NCBI GenBank assembly: GCA_050954505.1
Contig: JBPBPY010000385.1
Coordinates: 1-5,131 of the forward strand
From: JAQGMO01 sp050954505
GTDB lineage: Bacteria > Pseudomonadota > Gammaproteobacteria > Burkholderiales > Burkholderiaceae_D
Length of the DNA: 5,131 bases
Reading direction: 5' to 3'
Shown here: positions 1 through 5,131 of the stretch, piece after piece
Layout of the letters: the number at the start of each line of letters is the position of its first letter
Position numbering within the stretch: the stretch's first letter is position 1
Made by a program: the position numbers and the translations under genes
Notes under the pieces: generated by a model
Databases searched by the model: none
What the model was told of the DNA's origin: nothing
Seen by the model: the letters and a program-made list of their open reading frames with translations, nothing else

Positions 1-1075
1 CCGTACCAGCCTGCGCGATTTCCAGTCCGAAGGGTACATCGCCCTGGTACGCAATTTCAATCGCTACAGCTGGCTGCTGATGTATCTGTTCGGCGCTTCG
101 CCCGCTGTCGAAAGCCACTTCCTGCGCGATGGACCGCATGGACTCGACAAGCTTTCCGCCGACACGCTCTACCTGCCACATGCCACCAGCCTGCGCATGA
201 GCGACCTGGGCTATTCCAACAATGCCCAGGCCAACCTGATGCTGCCGTATAACACGCTGGAACAGTATATGCGCAGCATGTTGCGCGCTGTGCGCCAGCC
301 GTATCCACCCTATGAAAAAGTCGGTACGCGCCAGAACGGCGAATGGGTGCAGATCAACACCAATGTGCTGCAGATCGAAAACGAGTTTTATGCCACCATC
401 CGTCCCAAGCGCGTCATCAACAGTGGCGAGCGACCGCTCGAAGCACTGTGCGCCCGCGGTGTGCAGTATGTGGAAGTGCGCTGCCTCGACGTCGACCCCT
501 TCGAGCCGCTGGGCATCAGCCTGGAAACCTCGCGTTTCCTTGACGCCTTCCTGCATTTCTGCCTGCTTGATGACAGCGCACAGACCAATCAGGTCGAGGG
601 CCGCGAAAATACCGGCAATTTTGCCAGCGTGGTCAAGCGGGGGCGCGAACCGGAACTCGCACTGCAGCGCGGCGGCGTGGCGATCGGCCTGCAGCAATGG
701 GGCCTGGAATTGCTCGACCAGATCGAACCGATTGCTGCCATGCTCGATGCCGGCCGCACCGACGGTGCACATCTTGCCAGCCTGGCTGCCCAGCGCGCAA
801 AACTGGAATCGCCAGCGCTGACGCCGTCCGCACGTGTCCTGGCCCAGATGGAAAAACATGGTAATTCATTTTCCGGCTTTGGCATGGTGCAGAGCATGAA
901 GCATGCAGAGAATTTTCGCGCCCGTGCACCTTCCGCGCAAGAGCATCAGCGCCATGCCGAACTGGCGGCGCGCTCGGTACGGGAACAGGCGCGTATGGAA
1001 GCGGAGGGTTCGGACGACTTCGATGCGTTCCTGACCGACTACGGTACCCGTACCCCAACCATGCTGTGTGATTGA
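1..1075 (+). CDS. gshA: Glutamate-cysteine ligase, C-terminal 357 codons (5' end outside window)
   Basis: This enzyme joins L-glutamate and L-cysteine with ATP to give gamma-glutamylcysteine, the first and usually rate-limiting step of cytosolic glutathione synthesis. The reading frame is open from base 2 and ends at TGA 1073-1075. The internal ATG at 80 is not the start, because upstream codons already match the family (RNFNRYSW before YLFGASP). Conserved blocks of the E. coli-type family, numbered in visible residues, are LFGASP (29-34), YLPHATSLRMSDLGY (57-71), QINTNVLQIENEFY with IRPKR (about 117-138) and a VEVRCLDVDPFEPLG block. These align closely with E. coli GshA from memory. E. coli GshA is about 518 residues, so roughly the first 160 are missing. 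The C-terminal tail is charged and helical, as in the family. No clear intrinsic terminator follows the stop. It reads toward the ProQ-like gene and away from nothing visible upstream. Identification is confident; only the start is unknown. Confidence 0.96.
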   Translation, partial: RTSLRDFQSEGYIALVRNFNRYSWLLMYLFGASPAVESHFLRDGPHGLDKLSADTLYLPHATSLRMSDLGYSNNAQANLMLPYNTLEQYMRSMLRAVRQPYPPYEKVGTRQNGEWVQINTNVLQIENEFYATIRPKRVINSGERPLEALCARGVQYVEVRCLDVDPFEPLGISLETSRFLDAFLHFCLLDDSAQTNQVEGRENTGNFASVVKRGREPELALQRGGVAIGLQQWGLELLDQIEPIAAMLDAGRTDGAHLASLAAQRAKLESPALTPSARVLAQMEKHGNSFSGFGMVQSMKHAENFRARAPSAQEHQRHAELAARSVREQARMEAEGSDDFDAFLTDYGTRTPTMLCD

Positions 1076-1175
1076 ATTCATCCGCCTTGTCGCGTTTTGG
1101 CCGGCGTGAAAATGCGGCGCGCTGCCAACAGGCTTTGTTTGTAGCCAAAGCGTAAACAAGAATGACTTACCCATA

Positions 1176-1184
1176 TGCTATGCT
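1176..1184 (+). promoter_or_regulatory. Possible extended -10 promoter of the ProQ-like gene
   Basis: The bases read TGC followed by TATGCT, which fits the extended -10 pattern TGnTATAAT with two mismatches in the hexamer. A second TATGCT overlaps at 1174-1179, so the element sits in a short direct repeat. No convincing -35 hexamer lies 16-18 bases upstream, which is tolerable for an extended -10. Transcription would begin near 1190 and leave a leader of about 30 bases before the ATG at 1221. The remaining gshA-to-ProQ gap shows nothing else clear. This is a motif match by eye only. Confidence 0.33.
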
Positions 1185-1220
1185 CTTGGCCTTGAAACAC
1201 CGAATCATGAACCGTTGTCG

Positions 1221-1667
1221 ATGAAACCCAATCCTCAAGCTCCAAGTACGCCCCAGCCAGCACGTGTCTTGCTCAAGCAATTGCAGGACCAGTTTGCCGT
1301 TTTTCGCGATTGCCTGCCGCTGGCGATCGGTATCGATAAACAGTTGCTGACCCGCTTGCCCGAGATTAACCGCAAGGTCTTGCGGGTGGCGCTGGGCATC
1401 CATACCAATTCCTTGCGCTACCTGAAGGTGATGGAAAAAGCCAGGCTGCGCCGCGACCTCGATGGCAATGAAGCCGGCGAAGTGCCCGACAGCCATCGCG
1501 TGTATGCAAGCAAGGTCTTGCGCGAGCGCTCGGCAAAAAATGCCGAGCGTCGTGCCGAGCAGCAGAAGGCCGAGGAAGCTGCACGGGCGGCGGCAATGGA
1601 AGAGCAGGCGGCAAGCCAGCGCGCGGAAAAACTCTCGCAACTGGCCGAGAAGTTCTCCCGCGGTTAG
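1221..1667 (+). CDS. ProQ/FinO-domain RNA-binding protein, short form
   Basis: This is a small, probably cytosolic RNA chaperone of the ProQ/FinO family, which binds structured small RNAs and mRNA 3' ends and affects their stability and pairing. The protein is 148 residues from ATG 1221. Residues 15-95 form the FinO/ProQ domain: PLAIGI (33-38) matches PLKIGI of E. coli ProQ, LRVALGIHTNSLRYL (54-68) matches its LRSALRLYTSSWRYL, and RRDLDGNEAGEV (77-88) matches RVDLDGNPCGEL. Residues from about 97 on form a highly charged Ala/Glu/Arg-rich helix, likely a coiled coil. The C-terminal SH3/Tudor-like domain of E. coli ProQ is absent, so this resembles the minimal neisserial type. ATG 1221 is preferred over the in-frame TTG at 1215; neither has a clear Shine-Dalgarno sequence. 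The gene lies 145 bases after gshA and may have its own promoter. The family is confident; I leave the symbol empty because several ProQ/FinO paralogs can coexist in one genome. Confidence 0.9.
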   Translation: MKPNPQAPSTPQPARVLLKQLQDQFAVFRDCLPLAIGIDKQLLTRLPEINRKVLRVALGIHTNSLRYLKVMEKARLRRDLDGNEAGEVPDSHRVYASKVLRERSAKNAERRAEQQKAEEAARAAAMEEQAASQRAEKLSQLAEKFSRG

Positions 1668-1693
1668 AGCGGGTGAAAAGACGTTTGTAGAGC

Positions 1694-1777
1694 AGCATGT
1701 ACGACACAGGACGTACTGCAGACAACATACTGCAAAGGACGAACTGCAGAGGAAGTGCTGCAGTAGACGTACCCCAA
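1694..1777. repeat. Degenerate 14-bp tandem repeat array between convergent genes
   Basis: Four adjacent 14-base units lie at 1708-1721, 1722-1735, 1736-1749 and 1750-1763. Their consensus is AGGACGTACTGCAG, with 0, 4, 1 and 2 differences respectively. Flanking units at 1694-1707 and 1764-1777 each match 9 of 14 positions and look like decayed copies. Three units contain the palindrome CTGCAG. The unit length is not a multiple of three, so the array is unlikely to be coding, although frames on both strands happen to stay open across it. It fills much of the gap between the ProQ-like gene and the DUF4392 gene. Role unknown: it may be a protein-binding array, a slippage-born minisatellite or 3' UTR sequence. 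Confidence 0.72.
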
Positions 1778-1798
1778 GCCCCCTTGAAGCAGGACTTG

Positions 1799-1827
1799 AA
1801 AAGCAGGAAACGAAAAGCAAATCCTGC
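1799..1827 (-). terminator. Possible intrinsic terminator of the DUF4392 gene
   Basis: Read on the minus strand, GCAGGA (1827-1822) pairs with TCCTGC (1808-1803) across a 13-base loop. It is followed directly by TTTT (1802-1799), 28 bases past the stop codon of the minus-strand gene. A competing longer hairpin uses the same left arm: bases 1818-1827 pair with 1789-1798 over ten positions, with one G-U pair in minus-strand RNA. The stem is short and the U-tract has only four bases, so termination may be weak. Confidence 0.45.
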
Positions 1828-1854
1828 CAGACAAGACCTGCGAAGCCTTTCCGA

Positions 1855-3219
1855 TCAACTTACCTCTTTTGCCTCAACCGGGATGATTTCCCGCACCAGC
1901 TTCTTGAGCATCTCAAGGAATACCTGATGCGTGCGAATCCCAAAACCATCCACGCCTGACTGCTCTGTCTTGCCGGGAATCCCGAGATGATTGTGGACAT
2001 ATTCATCGGCAACGCTGCCGCGAGTGACGCCGTCGATGCCGCCCAGTGCCATGACGTCTTGAATCATGCTGGCAAGCTGGATTTCCGTCATCGACCTCTT
2101 GCTCAAGCCATGCCGCGCCAGCAGGATTTCCGCCAATGCAAATCCGCCCAGGTTGGAGTTCCAGGCATGGACTTGGGACTGCGCCACGATCGCAGCCGCA
2201 ATCACCGTACCGTTAGCCGCCAGCGGCACATTCAAGGTGCCGCCGCTGCCGGATTCATTGCCGCCATCGAAAATGCTCAGCGTGGCAATGCCGCGCCGAT
2301 TGGCTTCGTTTTGCACCTGGTCGACTGCGGCATTGTTCGGGTTGATGTCGTTGGCGCGCATGTCGCGCCGAATGCCGTCGGCACTGCGCCCGGTCAATTC
2401 CAGGGCCACGGAAACATCGCAGGGCGCATTGTCGAACAATTCGATGGCGCGGGCTGGCGCCAGGTCGTCCTTTTCATCCATGGCGGTGAATTCATAGTGT
2501 GCCTCTGCCTGCGGGTCGAGGGTCTGCATGCAGGCGCACACCAGTTCGAGATTGATGCTGTCGCAGATGAAGCGCACTTGCTTGCCCAGCAAACGCAGCG
2601 CAAAACCCAAGGCAGCCAGTCCCGGTGGGCCATCGGTTTCGGGTTTGCCCGGCAAGACATTGAAACCGGTGGAGAGCCAGGCGTGCTGCGAACGGTCAAG
2701 CACTTCCACCGCTTCCTGCAGGCCACCCACGCCCAGCGCCCTGAGCAGATCATGGATGCCGCGCGCGTTGTAGGAGCGCAGCAATGCATCGACATTGGCG
2801 ATGACCCTGGAATTTTTACGCTCGGCCATGGTGCGGCAAACCATCGGTGTGACCGGACGGGGGCGATACAGCGGCTGGCTGCCAGCCATGGCGGCGAAGG
2901 TGCTGGGCAGCTGCGGAAATGCGGCACGCAGGTCGATGCCTGGCCTGGCAACGCCCAGTGAATCGGTCTTTTGCTCGAACAGGGTGCGCGTGCTTCCTCG
3001 TGAATGCAGATCTGGCGCCGATGCACGGCGGGAATGGGCAGTTCTGTGCGTCTTGGCGGCAACGGTTCCCTTACCGGGCTGGTTCGACGTGCGAGCCGTT
3101 GTGGCAACCCTTGCTGCCGGCGCCACCGCATCCGCTGGCGCTGCTGCACCCACTTGCACCATGCTTGACAGCTTGGCATCCTTGCGGTCATAGACAATTC
3201 GTCCTGAATTGACATCCAT
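1855..3219 (-). CDS. DUF4392 (D-glutamate cyclase-like) protein with long N-terminal extension
   Basis: The protein has 454 residues. Its C-terminal two thirds (about 130-450) match the DUF4392 family; the characterised mammalian member, D-glutamate cyclase (DGLUCY), interconverts D-glutamate and 5-oxo-D-proline. Visible motifs are STGF (183-186), ETDGPPG (194-200), LELTGR (273-278), DGGNESG (318-324), NSNLGG (354-359) and GGIDGVT (393-399), so the conserved acidic positions look intact. Residues 1-120 are rich in Ala, Arg, Ser, Thr and Pro, look disordered and have no membrane segment or Sec signal. ATG 3219 is chosen because GGAG at 3227-3230 sits 7 bases upstream; the in-frame GTG at 3246 lacks this. 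The gene lies 102 bases after the fusion gene on the same strand and is probably co-transcribed with it. The family is confident. The reaction in this bacterium is inferred, and no symbol is established for it. Confidence 0.88.
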   Translation of the reverse strand: MDVNSGRIVYDRKDAKLSSMVQVGAAAPADAVAPAARVATTARTSNQPGKGTVAAKTHRTAHSRRASAPDLHSRGSTRTLFEQKTDSLGVARPGIDLRAAFPQLPSTFAAMAGSQPLYRPRPVTPMVCRTMAERKNSRVIANVDALLRSYNARGIHDLLRALGVGGLQEAVEVLDRSQHAWLSTGFNVLPGKPETDGPPGLAALGFALRLLGKQVRFICDSINLELVCACMQTLDPQAEAHYEFTAMDEKDDLAPARAIELFDNAPCDVSVALELTGRSADGIRRDMRANDINPNNAAVDQVQNEANRRGIATLSIFDGGNESGSGGTLNVPLAANGTVIAAAIVAQSQVHAWNSNLGGFALAEILLARHGLSKRSMTEIQLASMIQDVMALGGIDGVTRGSVADEYVHNHLGIPGKTEQSGVDGFGIRTHQVFLEMLKKLVREIIPVEAKEVS

Positions 3220-3226
3220 TTCGCGA

Positions 3227-3230
3227 CTCC
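3227..3230 (-). promoter_or_regulatory. Ribosome binding site that sets the DUF4392 start
   Basis: Minus-strand GGAG is separated by seven bases from ATG 3219-3217, which is optimal Shine-Dalgarno spacing. It decides between this ATG and the upstream in-frame GTG at 3246, and trims nine residues from the longest possible reading. Confidence 0.7.
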
Positions 3231-3246
3231 ATGATTGAACATCCAC

Positions 3247-3265
3247 GTGCCTGGAAGGCAGGCAC
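3247..3265 (-). other. Perfect 7-bp hairpin in the leader of the DUF4392 gene
   Basis: GTGCCTG and CAGGCAC form an uninterrupted seven-base-pair stem with a five-base loop. It lies between the two minus-strand genes, 27 bases upstream of ATG 3219. No U-run follows it, so it is not a standard intrinsic terminator. It could be an mRNA processing or stabilising structure in the intercistronic region, an operator dyad, or chance. Confidence 0.4.
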
Positions 3266-3303
3266 AGCCTTTGCCATGGCGGCCACCGGGCAGAGGCGGC
3301 GCC

Positions 3304-3319
3304 AAAAAAACCGGTTCGG
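3304..3319 (-). terminator. Weak terminator-like T-tract after the fusion gene
   Basis: Just past the stop of the fusion gene the minus strand reads CCGAACCGG followed by seven T bases. The T-tract is good, but the only stem is CCG/CGG with a three-base loop, too short for efficient termination. It may give partial read-through into the downstream DUF4392 gene. Low confidence. Confidence 0.2.
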
Positions 3320-3321
3320 GA

Positions 3322-5131
3322 TCAATTCATCTTGCGCACTTTGACGCCTTGCCATTGTTCGACCGTGATCTGCGCGTGCTTTTTGTAGATCGACTGCACC
3401 GACCTGATCACCGGTTCGGTGGTGCCGTGGGTAAATACTCGAATTGCCTTTTCCATGCGCTCGCCGTTGTCTTCATCGGCGCTCAGTTCGTCGAGCTTGG
3501 CAATGACTTCCATGGCCTGGAATTCCATTGCATCGATGATGTTGACCGGCTTCTGTATGCCCATCAGCCGGAGTTTTTCATTCAACGCCGTCTGCAGCCG
3601 TTCCTGTATCAAGGGGTAATGGGTGCAGACCAGCCAAACCGATGTGGCGCTGCCGAGCTGGGGCATCATCTGATTGATGATTTTCTTGATCAAGGCTTCC
3701 AGCGCCTGCTTGTCCTCTTCCGCTCCACTGTCGAGATGGGCACCGCGATTGAGCAGGCTGGCCAGATCGATACTCAGCTCCAGGTCGTGATGGTCTCCGC
3801 CCGCCACCTGCAGTATGCTCTGCGGGCGATTGAACCGCGGCGGTGAATTGGCAACGAGGCGCGGATAGAGGTTGCTGTTGATCATGCCCAGTGTGCCGAG
3901 CAAGATCGGATGTTCGCCGCCATGTTCGATGATTGCGTTGGTCGTGGTCTGGACCAGATCGACATAGGGGGTTTGGATGTGTTGATAAATTTCCGGCGCG
4001 CCGGTGCAGGCGGTATTGCAAGCCATGACCGTCAGGGTCGGCTTGAGTTCGCTCTCGATGAAATGCAGGCCCGCCTTGGTGGCGGTGATGATGTCATCAC
4101 GATGCAATTTTCCATACGGTGAATTGGCATGATCACCGACATTGTCGCAACTGACGGTGTGTGTGGAGCGTGCCTTGATCCAGCCCAGCAGATTTTTTGC
4201 AGCGATCAGGCCGCCATCGCTGGAGTCGAAGGTGGCGATGCGGAACCGGGTCAGTTTGTTGGGCTCCCTGGAGATGACCATCGAAGGGAAATGCGGAATC
4301 TGCTGCGCCCGCTGGCCCAGCGCTTCCATTGCCATCTGCTGCTCGCGGTATTTGCGCAACAGCTTGGTTATCGAATTGCCGTTGTTGATCGCCGGCGGCG
4401 TGCCGCTGCACAAGCGGGCATTGACGCTCTGTTCCTGCGCCGAACGCTGTTCATCGCCGTCGACCGCACCCATTTTCATCAGCGTGTCGACTTGCAGGCC
4501 ATACTGGTCAGGCGTGCTGGCGCGGTCGTTTTTGCCTTTCAGTGCCAGCATGATGTGCTCGAGTGCCTGAGCGCCAAGATTGACGGTTGGGGCCCAGACC
4601 AGGTGCCTGGCGGGCACCACGGCCTGGCTATCGGGTTTGCCGGTCAGCGAGACGCCACCCATGCCACAGTGGCAGGGATGGCTGGCAATGCCGATGGTAC
4701 CGATATTGCGGCTATTGGCGCGGTTGATGATTTCATCGAGGGGCGGATTCAGGCCAATGCAGTCGAAATTGGCGGTGCCGGGTTTCTGGCCTTGGGCATT
4801 GCGCCCGAATACACCCACCGATACGACGGCATCGGGTTTGCACAGAGAGAGCAGATTGTTGGCAAACAGAATGCCGTCGTCGTGCTCGCTCATGATGTGG
4901 GTTTTCAGGTACTGGCCATGTTCGTTGAGAATTTTCAAGGCTTCCTTGAGCATGGGCAGGTTGCGCCGATCGGTGACAAGCGTGACCATTTTTCCTGCGC
5001 GTATCAAACCGTTGGCCAGCGCTGCTGCACCGATAACGCCATCGAGGACCGGCTTGGTATCGGCAACGCTGGCGCCGGTGCAGATCATCACGGTCCTGGC
5101 ATGCGCCAGTTCAACCGATGCCGTCAGCAGG
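3322..5131 (-). CDS. Fusion protein: DUF4392 (D-glutamate cyclase-like) domain plus glutamate racemase domain, 5' partial
   Basis: The frame is open from the right edge to TGA 3324-3322, giving 602 visible residues. The codons upstream of GTG 5091 and ATG 5088 stay open and read as plausible protein, so the true start lies outside the window. Residues about 1-265 form a diverged DUF4392 domain: TGAS (18-21), LDGVIGA (29-35), VFGR (107-110), HPCHCGMGG (151-159), VNLGA (183-187) and GAVDG (221-225). Residues about 295-602 form a MurI-type Asp/Glu racemase domain: FDSSDGG (301-307), NSPYG (336-340), MACNTAC (369-375), LLGT (410-413) and VCTHYPL (501-507). Both catalytic cysteines (371 and 502), the Asp-Ser pair and the Cys-Thr-His motif are present, so glutamate racemisation is plausible. 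The racemase half is somewhat longer than typical MurI, with an extra acidic stretch near 443-475. The fused DUF4392 domain has lost acidic residues kept in the stand-alone neighbour. No membrane segments or signal are visible. Domain calls are confident; the combined activity is inferred. Confidence 0.9.
   Translation of the reverse strand, partial: LLTASVELAHARTVMICTGASVADTKPVLDGVIGAAALANGLIRAGKMVTLVTDRRNLPMLKEALKILNEHGQYLKTHIMSEHDDGILFANNLLSLCKPDAVVSVGVFGRNAQGQKPGTANFDCIGLNPPLDEIINRANSRNIGTIGIASHPCHCGMGGVSLTGKPDSQAVVPARHLVWAPTVNLGAQALEHIMLALKGKNDRASTPDQYGLQVDTLMKMGAVDGDEQRSAQEQSVNARLCSGTPPAINNGNSITKLLRKYREQQMAMEALGQRAQQIPHFPSMVISREPNKLTRFRIATFDSSDGGLIAAKNLLGWIKARSTHTVSCDNVGDHANSPYGKLHRDDIITATKAGLHFIESELKPTLTVMACNTACTGAPEIYQHIQTPYVDLVQTTTNAIIEHGGEHPILLGTLGMINSNLYPRLVANSPPRFNRPQSILQVAGGDHHDLELSIDLASLLNRGAHLDSGAEEDKQALEALIKKIINQMMPQLGSATSVWLVCTHYPLIQERLQTALNEKLRLMGIQKPVNIIDAMEFQAMEVIAKLDELSADEDNGERMEKAIRVFTHGTTEPVIRSVQSIYKKHAQITVEQWQGVKVRKMN

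Noticed and set aside
80..82. ATG at 80 as the start of gshA
   Set aside because: The frame is open upstream and the 26 preceding codons match the conserved family sequence, so the gene is cut by the window edge.
633..1148. 171-codon minus-strand open frame
   Set aside because: Antisense to gshA, with an Arg/Pro/Ala-rich composition typical of GC-rich shadow frames.
1132..1151. GCTTTG/CAAAGC hairpin after gshA as an intrinsic terminator
   Set aside because: The stem has only six AT-containing pairs and no U-tract follows on the + strand.
1135..1163. TTGTTT and AAGAAT with a 17-base spacer as a promoter of the ProQ-like gene
   Set aside because: Only three and four matches to the sigma-70 hexamers; the extended -10 at 1176-1184 is a better candidate.
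1167..1820. 217-codon minus-strand open frame across the ProQ-like gene and the repeats
   Set aside because: It overlaps the well-supported ProQ/FinO gene in antisense. The Cys/Leu-rich translation across the repeats reflects the 14-bp array, not protein conservation.
1664..1858. 64-codon minus-strand open frame over the repeat array
   Set aside because: The repeat unit is not a multiple of three, there is no recognisable domain, and the frame overlaps the probable terminator. More likely non-coding.
1987..2961. 324-codon + strand open frame
   Set aside because: It lies entirely antisense to the DUF4392 gene, whose protein has clear family motifs. The antisense translation has no recognisable domain and is rich in His, Gln and Ala, as expected of a shadow frame.
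3244..3246. GTG 3246 as the start of the DUF4392 protein
   Set aside because: ATG 3219 has a well-spaced GGAG, whereas the GTG lacks one and borders the leader hairpin.
3235..3846. 203-codon + strand open frame
   Set aside because: Antisense to the racemase half of the fusion gene and into the intercistronic gap; no family resemblance.
5086..5091. GTG 5091 or ATG 5088 as the start of the fusion gene
   Set aside because: The frame continues open to the window edge with plausible coding sequence, and these codons lie inside the first strand of the DUF4392 domain.

Overview
The window looks like a chromosomal segment of a moderately GC-rich proteobacterium. The E. coli-type glutamate-cysteine ligase, the short ProQ/FinO-domain protein and the codon choice fit a betaproteobacterium. 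Oxalobacteraceae or a related Burkholderiales group is a guess, not something the sequence proves. There are no tRNA or rRNA genes, insertion sequences, phage genes or CRISPR arrays.

Layout: the left part is on the + strand. It holds the 3' two thirds of gshA (cut by the left edge, ending at 1075), a 145-base gap with a possible extended -10 promoter, and a 148-codon ProQ/FinO-domain RNA-binding protein (1221-1667). A 187-base convergent intergenic region follows, with a tandem array of degenerate 14-bp repeats (core 1708-1763) and a hairpin plus short U-tract reading on the minus strand. The right part is on the minus strand and holds two genes read right to left. The first (3322-5131, 5' end outside the window) encodes a fusion of a D-glutamate-cyclase-like DUF4392 domain with a glutamate racemase (MurI-like) domain. 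After 102 bases comes a second, stand-alone DUF4392 protein (1855-3219) with a long, probably disordered N-terminal extension.

The most interesting content is this minus-strand pair. The racemase half of the fusion keeps both catalytic cysteines and the Asp-Ser motif, so L-/D-glutamate interconversion is plausible. The stand-alone protein keeps the characteristic DUF4392 motifs (ETDGPPG, DGGNESG). The fused DUF4392 domain has lost several acidic residues and carries a His/Cys-rich HPCHCG segment instead. The pair could therefore link L-glutamate to D-glutamate and on to 5-oxo-D-proline, next to a glutathione-synthesis gene that also uses L-glutamate. The domain assignments are firm. The pathway, and any functional link to gshA, are inference.
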